A stretch of DNA of 64,000 nt from Pseudomonas sp. BMS12 (GCF_001592875.1 NZ_LSOF01000024.1:1-64000); one strand, 5' to 3'. Counted from the first letter of the stretch, positions 1-11,568 are shown. Program-made: numbers and translations. The notes: generated by a model not told the origin, from the sequence alone.

Positions 1-77
1 ATTGTCTCAAGTCGTTCGCTCCGCTCACTTGGACGTCCGCAAGCTACGCTCGCGGCCGCCCCTTAGCCAAACGTTAG
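1..77 (+). repeat. Integron attC recombination site (left-truncated by the window edge)
   Basis: The stretch ends in CCAAACGTTAG, and the GTTAG at 73-77 is the core where a cassette joins. The interior shares the TCGCTCCGCTCACT and GGACGTCCGCAAGCTACG blocks with the three later sites, so it belongs to the same attC family. The left arm lies at or beyond the window start. Confidence 0.85.
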
Positions 78-89
78 GGGAAATACATC

Positions 90-611
90 GTGTCCAATCA
101 ACTCACGCCTTTATGGGTAGAGTTCCCCAACATTCCATGGGGAAGTATTGGATGGAGAATGGCGTGGGGAGAAGAATACGCCAACAAATGGACCTCTTGG
201 TTCACATCTCTTTCGGATGCCGACCAAAGTAAATACATTGAGCAGTGGCCCGAAACAAGCGATTGGGCAGGATTTTATGAAAATTTACTGAAGGGAGCTG
301 TTCCCCTATGGAAAAAAGAGCGGGAAGCCAAGATTGCTGCCTCGGCCAAAGAACCTACAGCTGAGGAGGATGAAATACATGATAAATACAGAATTTTATG
401 GATGCTACGTTCGTATTTAAAAAAGCCAAGCGTGAGCATCAAAAGCGATGGCAGGCATAGTTGGATTTTAGTGGATCCAAACGGTGATACCTGGTCCCTC
501 ATAGAAGCGCAGGAAAACTCACCAGGCGAGTTCACCAAGCCTTATTTAATTCGCTTTCATGACAGGCTAACTGGGGACAACAACCTTGAAGTTAAACGAC
601 CAATCCCCTAA
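90..611 (+). CDS. Integron cassette protein of unknown function
   Basis: The 173-aa product starts at a GTG 12 bases after the GTTAG core of the preceding attC. Its TAA stop lies inside the next attC, the tight packing typical of a gene cassette. I do not recognise the family. The protein is soluble-looking, has no signal peptide or membrane segment, and is rich in Trp, Glu and Lys. A charged middle part (roughly residues 70-100) precedes a region with WILVDPNGDTWSL near residues 125-137, which resembles a small beta domain. The gene is visibly AT-richer than the core genome, in keeping with acquisition by cassette capture. Function unknown. Confidence 0.7.
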   Translation: MSNQLTPLWVEFPNIPWGSIGWRMAWGEEYANKWTSWFTSLSDADQSKYIEQWPETSDWAGFYENLLKGAVPLWKKEREAKIAASAKEPTAEEDEIHDKYRILWMLRSYLKKPSVSIKSDGRHSWILVDPNGDTWSLIEAQENSPGEFTKPYLIRFHDRLTGDNNLEVKRPIP

Positions 612-680
612 CAACTGGCTCAAGCCGCTCGCTTCGCTCACTCGGGACCGGCTAAAGCCGGCCCCTTAACCAAACGTTAG
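609..680 (+). repeat. Integron attC site 2
   Basis: A 72-bp site runs from TAACAACTGG (609) to CCAAACGTTAG (680), whose ends are the inverted R and L boxes of attC. The interior is an imperfect palindrome with the shared TCGCTTCGCTCACT block. It separates the first and second cassettes and contains the stop codon of the first. Confidence 0.92.
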
Positions 681-691
681 AGTGCAAATCC

Positions 692-1066
692 ATGACCGAC
701 AGCAGGGAAGCGCTTCGATACGCAGCAAAGCTTCTATTTCAGTACCGAGTTATTGATTGCAATGGGCAATCCAATGTCATGCGCACCTGCGAAGAACGCA
801 TAATTGTCATTAACGCCATCTGCGCCACCGAGGCACTTGACCTAGCCAAAGAGCGAGGAGTCTCTGCACAGCACAACTATAAAAACAGTGCAGGCTCACG
901 CGTTAGCTTTGAATACGTTGGCATCATGGAGCTTCTTCATCTTGGAGTGGAGTGCGAAGAAGATGAAGTCTGGTATGAAATCACTCAGCGCAAGCTCCCA
1001 ATGGAAAGATCATCAAGCATTCTTCCCAACGAAGACGAGCTTAACGCCATTAGATTAAAACTTTGA
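692..1066 (+). CDS. Integron cassette protein, DUF4288-like
   Basis: The 124-aa product starts 11 bases after the GTTAG core. The pattern YAAKLLFQYRV near the N-terminus, then CEERIIVINA, then a short helix with an HNYKN/FEYVGI segment and a C-terminal VWYEI resembles the small DUF4288 family. The molecular function of that family is unknown. There is no signal peptide. Base composition is lower in GC than in the flanking core genes. The family call is from pattern memory and is moderate. Confidence 0.65.
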   Translation: MTDSREALRYAAKLLFQYRVIDCNGQSNVMRTCEERIIVINAICATEALDLAKERGVSAQHNYKNSAGSRVSFEYVGIMELLHLGVECEEDEVWYEITQRKLPMERSSSILPNEDELNAIRLKL

Positions 1067-1111
1067 AAGTACAGAGAGCCTAATGAACTCCACGCAAACC
1101 AATCAGCACTC

Positions 1112-1195
1112 TAACAATTGGTTCAAGCTCGTTCGCTTCGCTCACTCTGGACGTCTGCAAGCTACGTTTGCAGACGCCCCTTAACCAAACGTTAG
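1112..1195 (+). repeat. Integron attC site 3
   Basis: An 84-bp site runs from TAACAATTGGTTC (1112) to CCAAACGTTAG (1195). It has the same internal blocks as the other sites (GTTCGCTTCGCTCACT and GGACGTCTGCAAGCTACG). About 45 noncoding bases separate it from the stop of the second cassette gene. Confidence 0.92.
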
Positions 1196-1202
1196 AAACC
1201 AC

Positions 1203-1757
1203 ATGAAGCTTCTTTGGCGCCTGCTCATCCACACTACAATCGCTGCACTGGCTCTACCAGTAATCGCAGTGCTTATATTTGACATTTTTTGGATTATTCC
1301 GCGTATAGAGCACGTCAAAAATCTTGCCGAGACGGGAAGCATAGAAGAGCGAGCCCCAGCGCCGTTAATCACCAGAATGGTAATTGCCTCAGAGCCAAAC
1401 GGCCTCAATTGGCAAGTAGCAAGAATACTCATCAGTCAATCTGAGCCACCATTCAAGCCCCACGGCAATTTACAGTGGCATTTAGTTGGTGTAACCACAT
1501 CTTTCCTATTAAAAGTACATCTATCAGAGCAAGAGCTAGTTTCCATTTATTGCTCGCGAATATATGTCGGAAACAAATCTTACGGCCTAAACCATGCAGC
1601 ACATAAACTCTTTGGAAAAAGTCTTTCGCAGCTCAATACTAATGAGGCGGCAACTGTCGCAGCCTGGCCCAAAGCACCTAACTACTTTGAAAAGAACCAA
1701 GCATCATTACAACGCAATCGAGACAGAATTCTTAACAACTTAGCTGGTGGTATCTAA
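1203..1757 (+). CDS. Cassette-encoded, membrane-anchored GT51 transglycosylase-like protein (divergent or incomplete)
   Basis: The 184-aa protein has an N-terminal membrane anchor (about residues 5-30). A stretch from residue ~105 to the end matches the C-terminal half of the peptidoglycan transglycosylase (GT51) domain: LSEQELVSIYCSRIYVG, YGLNHAAHKLFGKS, then NEAATVAAWPKAPNYF. In active enzymes an N-terminal E-D-x-x-F motif carries the catalytic Glu. Here the matching region (residues ~60-85) shows no such motif, so the protein is either inactive or very divergent. The stop codon lies in the next attC. It may be a regulator or decoy of cell-wall synthesis; that is speculation. Confidence 0.7.
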   Translation: MKLLWRLLIHTTIAALALPVIAVLIFDIFWIIPRIEHVKNLAETGSIEERAPAPLITRMVIASEPNGLNWQVARILISQSEPPFKPHGNLQWHLVGVTTSFLLKVHLSEQELVSIYCSRIYVGNKSYGLNHAAHKLFGKSLSQLNTNEAATVAAWPKAPNYFEKNQASLQRNRDRILNNLAGGI

Positions 1758-1838
1758 CAATGCGCTCAACTGCCGCTCACTTCGTTCGCTGGACGTCCAA
1801 AAGCTACGCTTTTGGCCGCCCGTTAGCTTAATCGTTAG
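1755..1838 (+). repeat. Integron attC site 4 (last of the array)
   Basis: An 84-bp site runs from TAACAATGCGC (1755) to GCTTAATCGTTAG (1838). The right box differs from the CCAAACGTTAG of the other three, as is common for the terminal site of an array. No further attC is visible to the right. Confidence 0.85.
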
Positions 1839-1967
1839 ATGCACACAGACTCAGCCCATACGGCTTGGCTGCGAGAGATACGGATTTAGGAAAAATAGTC
1901 AACGCACAGCAAGGACTAATCGGCCGCTGTGGGTGATATCGAAGATTTTTCTGCTGCATAAATGGAG
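1839..1967. other. Spacer between the cassette array and ffs
   Basis: No convincing ORF or RNA is seen here. It marks the junction of the cassette array with the conserved chromosome. The 3' end and any terminator of the minus-strand SRP RNA would fall at the right end of this stretch, but I see no classical hairpin followed by a U-run. Confidence 0.5.
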
Positions 1968-2074
1968 GCGGCCCCATCAGCCACACCCCGGCACACAATG
2001 TTCCCGCTGTGGCTGCTTCCTTCCGGACCTGACCAGGTTAACGGGTAATCGTTGCGGGGGGACCGATGGGGCCA
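1968..2074 (-). ncRNA. ffs: 4.5S signal recognition particle RNA
   Basis: Read on the minus strand, the region contains the invariant SRP core CAGGTCCGGAAGGAAGCAGC with its GGAA tetraloop. It is closed by long complementary arms: GGCCCCATC at the 5' end pairs with GATGGGGCC at the 3' end. This is the small bacterial SRP RNA that binds Ffh and directs membrane proteins to the translocon. Ends are estimated from the terminal stem. A short leader with a hairpin (CCCGTCG and CGACGGG, 2086-2101) separates it from the promoter. In E. coli a comparable leader is removed by RNase P. Confidence 0.93.
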
Positions 2075-2108
2075 CCATAACGAAGCCCGTCGAGCGACGG
2101 GCCGCGCC

Positions 2109-2136
2109 ATTGTACTGGTTGGGAGCAAAGTTACAA
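2109..2136 (-). promoter_or_regulatory. Sigma-70 promoter of ffs
   Basis: On the minus strand, TTGTAA (2131-2136) and TACAAT (2109-2114) are separated by 16 bp. They lie about 35 bases before the mature 5' end of the SRP RNA. Confidence 0.6.
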
Positions 2137-2188
2137 CCGCTTCAAGCACTTAGCTCTCACGATTGACGCACACAGGCACCGAGCGCCC

Positions 2189-3823
2189 CTACACCCGGAA
2201 GCGCCCGACCAGCTGGGCCAGGCCGTGGGACAGGTCGGAAAGCCGTGCACTGGCCTGGGTGCTTTGCTCCGAGGTCGCGGCAGCTTCGTTGGACAGATCG
2301 CGAATATCGCTGATGTTGCGGGCAATTTCCTCGGTCACGCTGCTCTGCTGTTCGCAGGCCGTGGCGATCTGGGCGGCCATGTCGTTGATCCGAGCCACCG
2401 AGTCGCCGGTGGCGGACAGTGCACCATCCACACCAGCAGCCCGTTCGACGCTGTCGCGCGCCTTGACGCTGCCCGAGTGCATGGCCTTGACGGCATTCTG
2501 CACGCCGGACTGTAGGCGCTCGATCATTTCCTGGATGTCTTTGGTCGAGTCCTGAGTGCGAGCAGCCAGAGCGCGCACCTCATCAGCGACCACTGCGAAG
2601 CCCCTGCCCTGCTCTCCGGCCCGGGCGGCCTCGATGGCGGCATTTAGCGCCAGCAGGTTGGTTTGCTCCGCAATACCTTTGATCACAGCGAGAACGGCCC
2701 CGATATTGGCGGTCTCCTGCTCCAGGGTCTGGATGGTGTCGGAAGCGCTCTCAACCTCATGAGCCAACTGGCGGATCGCGTGGATGGTGGCGCCTACTAC
2801 CTGCGCGCCCTCGCGGGACTGTTCTTCGGCACTGCGCGCGGCATCCGCGGCATTCTGCGCATTGCGCGCCACCTCGTGCACGGCCACGCTCATTTCGGTA
2901 GCGGCAGTACTGACCTGATCCACGGCGGCGTGCTCACTGCTGATCAGCCGGTCATTGGCCGCGGCCATGCCTGCCAGGCTTTGCGCCGACTCGGCCACTT
3001 CGCCGGTAACCCGACCGACTTCCTTGATCAGTGGCTGCAACTTGTCGAGAAAGCGGTTGAAGGCATCGCTGAGCTTGCCCAGCTCATCACGCGAAAGCAC
3101 TTCCAGGCGCACGCGCAGGTCGCCGTCCCCCTCGGCGATCTGCTCGATGCGGTTCAGCAGGTTCTGCAGCGGACGAGTGACCAGCACCGGGAAGCCCAGC
3201 ACCAGAACGGCACAGATGAACAGGCCGACGACGATGATGGCGCCCTGTTGCCAGCTGAGCTCCTCGCCCAAGGCGATTGCCTTGAGACCTTCGGCATTGG
3301 CCTCGTTGTCTTCCATCTCGCCGAGCTTGTCGATCGAGTCGCGCATCGCCTCGAACTGCGTTTCGCTATCGCCATAACTCAGCACGGAGGCCGCATCGGG
3401 ATCGCTGTCGGACAGTTCCAGAACCTTGCTCGAAGTGGCCTTCCAGCGCGCGAAGCCGCTGTCGAAGCTGGCCACCAGGGCCAGCGCCTCGGCACTTGGC
3501 TGCATGTCGGCATATTTGTGCACGCGGTCGTAGGCCTGTTGCAGGTTCTCGGCGTGCGAGGCACGCAGCGCCTCGGCATGCTCACCTGCGGCCTCGTCGA
3601 GCAGGCTGCGCTCGGCAACGAAGGCCTGATAGAGGTCGCGGTCAGCATTCAACAGCACGCTGATAGCCGGCAGATAGCGATTGGTCAGGCGCGTGCTGGA
3701 GTCGGCGACCTGGTTGATGCCCTGCATGCCCAACCCTCCCATCAGCACCAGTAGCAGGGCCAGCAGCAGAATCGGCAGGGCAATCTTCCAGCGAAAACCG
3801 AGGTCGGCAAATAAGCGCAGCAT
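2189..3823 (-). CDS. Methyl-accepting chemotaxis protein with a four-helix-bundle-type sensor
   Basis: The 544-aa chemoreceptor starts at [13 protein letters not shown], preceded by GGGAGAAG. An upstream in-frame ATG would add 29 residues but lacks support. Order: TM1 (about 14-34), a periplasmic all-helical region of about 150 residues resembling 4HB/Tar-type sensors, TM2 (about 190-212), HAMP, then the signalling hairpin. Its conserved tip includes [19 protein letters not shown] and [12 protein letters not shown]. It signals through CheA/CheW to bias flagellar rotation. The ligand is unknown. It is monocistronic and divergent from the HU-type gene. Confidence 0.93.
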   Translation of the reverse strand: MLRLFADLGFRWKIALPILLLALLLVLMGGLGMQGINQVADSSTRLTNRYLPAISVLLNADRDLYQAFVAERSLLDEAAGEHAEALRASHAENLQQAYDRVHKYADMQPSAEALALVASFDSGFARWKATSSKVLELSDSDPDAASVLSYGDSETQFEAMRDSIDKLGEMEDNEANAEGLKAIALGEELSWQQGAIIVVGLFICAVLVLGFPVLVTRPLQNLLNRIEQIAEGDGDLRVRLEVLSRDELGKLSDAFNRFLDKLQPLIKEVGRVTGEVAESAQSLAGMAAANDRLISSEHAAVDQVSTAATEMSVAVHEVARNAQNAADAARSAEEQSREGAQVVGATIHAIRQLAHEVESASDTIQTLEQETANIGAVLAVIKGIAEQTNLLALNAAIEAARAGEQGRGFAVVADEVRALAARTQDSTKDIQEMIERLQSGVQNAVKAMHSGSVKARDSVERAAGVDGALSATGDSVARINDMAAQIATACEQQSSVTEEIARNISDIRDLSNEAAATSEQSTQASARLSDLSHGLAQLVGRFRV

Positions 3824-4042
3824 GTTGGCTTCTCCCGCGCAATAGAACGCTATTGTTGTGCCATCAGCATAGTCACTGAAAACAGGGGTGTCCCTGACAT
3901 CGACACCCACAGCTCACTGGAACATGGCTGACAGCTGCTCGCCGGTCCTGGATCAATTCACCGGCTGAGCTCTTAACATAGCGGCAGAAGAAGGCGGGGC
4001 TTTATGGTAGCGTGCCCGGCAAACCACACCACTGGAGCCCCC

Positions 4043-4321
4043 ATGGCCATTACCAAGGACCAACTGATTTCCGACCTCGCCGAAGCCTGCGACCTGCAGA
4101 AAACCAGCGTGCGCGCCCTGCTCGATCAGCTCGGCGAGATCATCGCCGATGCACTGGAAAACGATGGCGAGATCAGCCTGCCAGGCGTCGGCAAGCTCAA
4201 GGTCAGCGAGCGCCCGGCGCGCACCGGCCGCAACCCGTCGACCGGCAAAGCCATTCAGATCGCCGCGAAGAAGGTGGTCAAACTGGTGCCAGCCAAGGCT
4301 CTGGTCGACGGCCTGAACTGA
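4043..4321 (+). CDS. HU/IHF-family DNA-binding protein
   Basis: This is a 92-aa basic protein of the HU fold: helical N-terminus (TKDQLISDLAEACDL), then the beta-arm region GVGKLKVSERPARTGRNPSTGKAIQI with the family RxGRNPxTG signature and the tip proline. It bends DNA and helps organise the nucleoid. The ATG at 4043 follows GGAG; an upstream ATG at 4004 is less likely. The sequence is not a close match to HupA/HupB of the genus, so it is probably one of the extra HU-like paralogues. It is convergent with ligA. Confidence 0.9.
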   Translation: MAITKDQLISDLAEACDLQKTSVRALLDQLGEIIADALENDGEISLPGVGKLKVSERPARTGRNPSTGKAIQIAAKKVVKLVPAKALVDGLN

Positions 4322-4339
4322 GTTGTCGCAATTGGCCAG

Positions 4340-6749
<2,410 letters not shown>

Positions 6750-6773
6750 GGGATTGCATGGGGGGGGGAACGG

Positions 6774-7583
6774 TCAGCGCTTGCCGGCGAGCTGCTTCTT
6801 GCGCTCGAACTCGACGATACGCTGACGGTAGTGCTCGATGGTCTGTGCGGTCATCACGCTGCGCTGGTCGTCCTTCAGCTCACCATTGAGCTCATGCGCC
6901 AGCTTGCGCGCAGCGGCGATCATCAGGTCGAACGCCTGCTTGGGATGACGCGGCCCTGGAAGACCGAGGAAGAAGCTCACCGCCGGGGTGTAGAACAGGT
7001 CGAAATCATCCAGGTCAAAGGTGCCCGGCTTGACGCCGTTGGCCATGGAGAACAGCACTTCGCCATTGCCGGCCATGCTCTCGTGGCGGTGGAAGATGTC
7101 CATCTCGCCGAAACGCAGACCGCTTTCCAGAATGTTCTGCAGCAGTGCCGGGCCCTTGAAGCCGTCTTCGGCACGGGCGATCACGTTGATCACCAGCACT
7201 TCCTCGACCGGCGGCAAATCTTTGGGCCTGGCGACAGGTTGCTCGTCCTCTTCCTCGACCGGGGTCAACAGCGTCGGCACCGGCTCGTCGGCATCCAGGT
7301 TGAGGTCGCCCTGCTGCGGTTCGATATTGCGCCGGCGATTGAGCTCGCTGGCGCTCATGGAGGGCATGTCTTCTTCTTTGAATTCGGGATCACGCTTGCG
7401 ATCGACGACCCGCGCAGGGCCGAGCAGATCGGGGTCGGAATCGTCGTCCGGCAAGTTGCTGAAGCTGTGGTCGAGTTTGAATTTCAGTTTGCCACTGCCA
7501 CCGCGCATGCGGCGCCAGCCATCAAACAGAATGCCGACGATAACGATCACACCAATGACGATCAGCCAATAGCGCAGCTCCAT
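6774..7583 (-). CDS. zipA: Cell division protein ZipA
   Basis: The 269-aa essential division protein tethers FtsZ to the membrane. It has an N-terminal TM segment (about 4-22), a charged, Pro- and acid-rich linker (about 30-125), and the C-terminal FtsZ-binding domain (about 130-255; [16 protein letters not shown], then [23 protein letters not shown]). It sits directly downstream of smc and upstream of ligA, an order conserved in Pseudomonas. Confidence 0.97.
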   Translation of the reverse strand: MELRYWLIVIGVIVIVGILFDGWRRMRGGSGKLKFKLDHSFSNLPDDDSDPDLLGPARVVDRKRDPEFKEEDMPSMSASELNRRRNIEPQQGDLNLDADEPVPTLLTPVEEEDEQPVARPKDLPPVEEVLVINVIARAEDGFKGPALLQNILESGLRFGEMDIFHRHESMAGNGEVLFSMANGVKPGTFDLDDFDLFYTPAVSFFLGLPGPRHPKQAFDLMIAAARKLAHELNGELKDDQRSVMTAQTIEHYRQRIVEFERKKQLAGKR

Positions 7584-7770
7584 GAAACTCCCAAGCCCCT
7601 GAACGATTAATTTGTAATGGAATCAAGGGCTTCCCGCCCCGTAAAAACGCAAATAACTGTATGTTTCTACAGCTGTTTTTCGTGTGTAACAAAAGTGAGG
7701 CTTAAGCTAGCACGACGAACGGTAAATGTGCACCGCCGCAAGGCATTTCGCCATGTTTAATGCCTCCGAA

Positions 7771-10700
7771 TCAGGCATCGACCAGCGACATGGCCTCCTC
7801 GACATCCACCGCCACCAAACGCGAGCAACCCGGCTCGTGCATGGTCACCCCCATCAATTGATCGGCCATTTCCATGGCGATCTTGTTGTGGGTGATGTAG
7901 ATGAACTGCACGGTTGCCGACATCTCCTTGACCAGGCGCGCATAGCGGCCGACGTTGGCGTCGTCCAGCGGCGCATCGACTTCGTCGAGCATGCAGAACG
8001 GCGCCGGGTTGAGTTTGAAGATGGCAAACACCAGGGCCAATGCGGTCAGTGCCTTCTCGCCACCGGACAGCAAGTGGATGGTGCTGTTCTTCTTGCCCGG
8101 CGGACGCGCCATGATCGCCACCCCGGTATCGAGTAGATCCTCGCCGGTAAGTTCCAGGTAGGCGTGACCACCGCCGAAAACTTTAGGAAACAGCGCCTGC
8201 AGGCCGGCGTTGATCTGATCGAAGGTTTCCTTGAAGCGGTTGCGGGTTTCCTTGTCGATCTTGCGGATGACGTTTTCCAGGGTCTCCAGCGCCTCGACCA
8301 GGTCGGCGTCCTGGGCATCCAAGTAGCGCTTGCGCTCGGACTGCTGCTGGTACTCGTCAATGGCCGCCAGGTTGATCGGCCCCAGGCGGGCGATACGCGC
8401 GGCGAGGCGCTCCAGCTCCTCGCTCCAGGCCTGTTCACTGGCCTCGCCCGGCAAGGTGGCGAGCACGCCATGCAGGTCGTAGCCCTCTTCCTGCAGCTGC
8501 TCCTGCAGGGCCTTGCGCTGCACGCTGAGGCCCTGCCAGTCCATGCGCTGCTGCTCCAGCTGGCCGCGCAGCAGTTGCGCCTGCTGCTCGGCCTGGCTGC
8601 GGCGCTTCTCGGCGTCGCGCAGCTCGCGGTCGGCGTCCTCCAGGGCCAGGCGGGCGAGCTTGAGCTCGTCCTCCACGCCCATGCGCCGCTCCAGCAGTTC
8701 CTCGAGCTTCATGCGCAGCTCTTCCAGCGGCGCAGCGCCCTCCTCCAGATTCAGATTGAGCTGCTCGCGGCGCTCGATGGCGCGCTCGAACTGCAGTTCC
8801 AGGCGCTCCAGCGCCTGGCGGGTCGACTCGTGCTGGGCCTTGATCGAGCCCAGACGTACAGCAAGTTGATGAGCATGGTCCTTGTGCTGACGGGCCTCCT
8901 GGCGCACCCGGTCGAGGCGCTCGCGCAGTTGGTCGCGGCTGGCCAGCAGTTGCTCGCGTTGTTCGGTGTCGACGGCCATTGTGTCCAAGGCGTCCTGCAG
9001 AATCAGCCGCGACTCGCCCAGCTGCTCCTGCTCCAGCTCGCGCTGCTCGGCGGCCTCGTTCAGCTCGGCGTCCAGGCGGCGACGGCGCAGGGCCAGTTGC
9101 TCGGCCTTGGCCTGGCCGGCCGACAGCTGCGCCTTCAGCTCGCCCTGGCGACGGGCTTCGTCCTGCACCAGACGGCGCTGCTGCTCACGGGTCTCTTCCT
9201 GCTGACGCTGGCTGGCCTGCAAGCGCTGCAGGCGTTCGTCCAGATCGGCCAGCGCCGCTTCCCGCTCCTCGCGTTCGGCCTGCAGCCGTTCGAGCTCCTG
9301 ACCGCGGGCCAGCACGCCGCTCTCGGCCTCGCTGGCGCGGCGCACGCGCAGGAAGTTGCGCCCGACCCAGTAACCGTCACGGCTGATCAGCGACTCACCC
9401 TCGCCCAGTTGCAGGCGCTGGGCCAAGGCATCGTCGAGGGTTTCCACCGGACGTACTAGACCGAGCCAGGGCGCCAGGTCGAAGGCCGCCTCGACCTTGT
9501 CCAGCAGGCTGCCAGCAATACGAGCACCGCCGCGCTGCGGGCTGACCAGGCGCAATTCGCCCTGATCGAAACCAGCCAGATCGAGACCATTGAAATCATC
9601 CAGCAGCACCGCCTGCAGATCGGTGCCCAGCACCGTCTCTACCGCCAGCTCCCAACCGCTCTCCACGCGCAGGCCCTCGGCCAGGCGCGGGCGGTTGCTC
9701 AGCTGCTGCTCGCGCAGCCATTCGGCCGCGCCCTTGCCAGGGTTCAGCGCGGCCTGCTGCAAGGCTTCCAGCGAGGCGAGGCGGCCATTCAGGCGCTGCA
9801 ATTCGCCCTGAGCCTGTTGCTGCGCCTGGGTTGCCTGCTGCAACTCGCCTCGCAACTGTTCCAGGTGCTCGGCCTGACCTTCCTCGGCGGCCTGCAGCTC
9901 TTCCAGTTGCAGCTCGCTGGCGGCCAGTTGCTCGGAAAGTTCGAGGATGGCCGCATCTTCGGGATCAGCGGACAGTTGGGTCAATTCGTCGGCCAGGCGG
10001 CGCTGGCGCTCGGCCAGGCGCTCCAGGCTCTGTTCCAGCTGGGCGATGCGCGACTGCTGCACCTCGGCCTGGCGGCGCGGCTCGGCGCTGCGCTGGTTGA
10101 AGCTCTCCCACTGTTCCTGCCAGCCGTGCATGGTGCCCTCGGCTTCCTCCAGCGTGGCAGCGGACTCCTCGGCAGCAGCGCTGGTCAGTTCCTGCTCGGG
10201 TTCGAGCATGGCCAGCTCTTCGCCGAGCGTGGCCAGCAGGGTGCGGTCGTGCCCCAGGTGCGATTCGGTTTCCTGGCGGGCGCGCTCGGCCTCGTTGAGA
10301 TCGTCCTGCAATTGGCGCAGGCGCTGCTGGCCGTGCTGGATGCTCTGTTCGACGCGGGCGATATCGCCGCCCACCGAATAGAAGCGTGCCTGCACCTGAT
10401 TGAAGCGTTCGGACAGCTCGTGGTGGCCGTCGCGCAAGCGTTCGATGCTGGCGTCGGCGCTGCGCTGCTCGGCCACCAGGGCCTCGAAGGCCACTTCCTG
10501 ATCGCCGATCACCTGCTCGCGGACGCCGACCTGTTCGTTCAGGGTCTGCCATTTGAGCGCCGCCAGCTGTGCCTTGAGCTGCCGCTCTTCTGCCTTGTAT
10601 TCCTGGTATTTCTCGGCAGCCTGAGCCTGGCGATGCAGGCGCTCAAGCTGGCGCTCCAGCTCTTCGCGCAGGTCGGTCAGGCGTGCCAGGTTCTCGTGGG

Positions 10701-11259
10701 TGCGACGGATGCGGCTCTCGGTCTCGCGGCGGCGCTCCTTGTACTTGGAGATGCCGGCGGCTTCCTCGATGAAGTTGCGCAGATCCTCCGGCTTGGCCTC
10801 GATCAGCTTGGAGATCATGCCCTGTTCGATGATCGAGTAGCTGCGCGGCCCCAAACCGGTGCCGAGGAAGATGTCGGTGATGTCGCGGCGGCGGCACTTG
10901 GTGCCGTTGAGGAAGTAGGTGTTCTGCCCGTCGCGGGTGACCCGGCGGCGGATGGAAATCTCGGCAAACGCCGCGTATTCGCCCACCAGCGTGTTGTCGC
11001 TGTTGTCGAAGATCAGCTCGATGCTGGCCTGAGTCACCGGTTTGCGCGTGTTGGAGCCATTGAAGATGACGTCGGTCATCGACTCGCCACGGAGGTTCTT
11101 CGCCGAACTCTCGCCCATCACCCAGCGAACGGCGTCGATGATATTCGACTTGCCGCAGCCGTTTGGGCCGACAACGGCAGCCATATTGCTAGGAAAACTG
11201 ACGGTGGTCGGGTCGACGAAGGACTTGAAGCCTGCCAGCTTGATGCACTTCAGGCGCAT
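7771..11259 (-). CDS. smc: Chromosome segregation ATPase SMC
   Basis: This is a 1162-aa SMC protein. The N-terminal half ATPase has Walker A GPNGCGKSN (about residues 31-39). Two long coiled coils flank the hinge (about 500-640), followed by the C-terminal ABC signature LLSGGEKAL and Walker B FCMLDEVDAPLDD. It forms the SMC-ScpAB loop-extruding condensin; scpAB are not in this window. A 187-bp gap separates it from zipA. Several long reading frames on the opposite strand are artefacts of high GC. Confidence 0.98.
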   Translation of the reverse strand: MRLKCIKLAGFKSFVDPTTVSFPSNMAAVVGPNGCGKSNIIDAVRWVMGESSAKNLRGESMTDVIFNGSNTRKPVTQASIELIFDNSDNTLVGEYAAFAEISIRRRVTRDGQNTYFLNGTKCRRRDITDIFLGTGLGPRSYSIIEQGMISKLIEAKPEDLRNFIEEAAGISKYKERRRETESRIRRTHENLARLTDLREELERQLERLHRQAQAAEKYQEYKAEERQLKAQLAALKWQTLNEQVGVREQVIGDQEVAFEALVAEQRSADASIERLRDGHHELSERFNQVQARFYSVGGDIARVEQSIQHGQQRLRQLQDDLNEAERARQETESHLGHDRTLLATLGEELAMLEPEQELTSAAAEESAATLEEAEGTMHGWQEQWESFNQRSAEPRRQAEVQQSRIAQLEQSLERLAERQRRLADELTQLSADPEDAAILELSEQLAASELQLEELQAAEEGQAEHLEQLRGELQQATQAQQQAQGELQRLNGRLASLEALQQAALNPGKGAAEWLREQQLSNRPRLAEGLRVESGWELAVETVLGTDLQAVLLDDFNGLDLAGFDQGELRLVSPQRGGARIAGSLLDKVEAAFDLAPWLGLVRPVETLDDALAQRLQLGEGESLISRDGYWVGRNFLRVRRASEAESGVLARGQELERLQAEREEREAALADLDERLQRLQASQRQQEETREQQRRLVQDEARRQGELKAQLSAGQAKAEQLALRRRRLDAELNEAAEQRELEQEQLGESRLILQDALDTMAVDTEQREQLLASRDQLRERLDRVRQEARQHKDHAHQLAVRLGSIKAQHESTRQALERLELQFERAIERREQLNLNLEEGAAPLEELRMKLEELLERRMGVEDELKLARLALEDADRELRDAEKRRSQAEQQAQLLRGQLEQQRMDWQGLSVQRKALQEQLQEEGYDLHGVLATLPGEASEQAWSEELERLAARIARLGPINLAAIDEYQQQSERKRYLDAQDADLVEALETLENVIRKIDKETRNRFKETFDQINAGLQALFPKVFGGGHAYLELTGEDLLDTGVAIMARPPGKKNSTIHLLSGGEKALTALALVFAIFKLNPAPFCMLDEVDAPLDDANVGRYARLVKEMSATVQFIYITHNKIAMEMADQLMGVTMHEPGCSRLVAVDVEEAMSLVDA

Positions 11260-11467
11260 GCCAGAGCCTCGCTCGCGGACAGGCGGGTACCGACGCGAAT
11301 GGCGAGCCGCCCACTGGGGCGCTCCATGGCCTGGAAGCTCATGCTGCTCCTGCTTCTGAAAGGGGATAAAAGGACCGGAAACCGGGCGCCGACGAGTGTA
11401 ACACAGGCTTTTGACAGGCCAATCTGAGCGGCGAAGGAGCCTTTGCTAGAGGCTTGCAAGAATTTAT
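11260..11467. other. Divergent smc/xdhA promoter region, smc side
   Basis: This noncoding stretch lies between the smc start and the first xdhA operator. It should hold the smc promoter. I see no structured RNA or convincing small ORF in it. Confidence 0.5.
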
Positions 11468-11483
11468 CTGACTTTGAAGTCAG
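11468..11483. promoter_or_regulatory. Palindromic operator 1 upstream of xdhA
   Basis: CTGACTTTGAAGTCAG is a perfect 7+7 inverted repeat around a 2-bp centre, about 100 bp before the xdhA start. Its architecture resembles the E. coli RutR operator (TTGACCA-N2-TGGTCAA). Confidence 0.7.
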
Positions 11484-11489
11484 AATTAG

Positions 11490-11505
11490 TTGACCTGAAA
11501 GTCAG
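11490..11505. promoter_or_regulatory. Palindromic operator 2 upstream of xdhA
   Basis: TTGACCTGAAAGTCAG is a second copy of the same 16-bp motif, 22 bp from the first (about two helical turns). Its TTGACC can also serve as a -35 element, so a bound protein would occlude the promoter. Confidence 0.7.
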
Positions 11506-11568
11506 AAAAACTTAACTTGACCAAAACCAGCCCTTCGCCACAACAAATACAAAGCCTGGAGGTCGTAC

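Noticed and set aside
1747-2166. Plus-strand frame across attC 4 and the SRP RNA
   Set aside because: It crosses a recombination site and a structured RNA gene, so coding is very unlikely.
9817-11427. 536-codon open frame opposite smc
   Set aside because: It lies wholly antisense to the clear smc gene, has His/Ala/Leu-rich shadow composition and no domain; high GC produces such frames.
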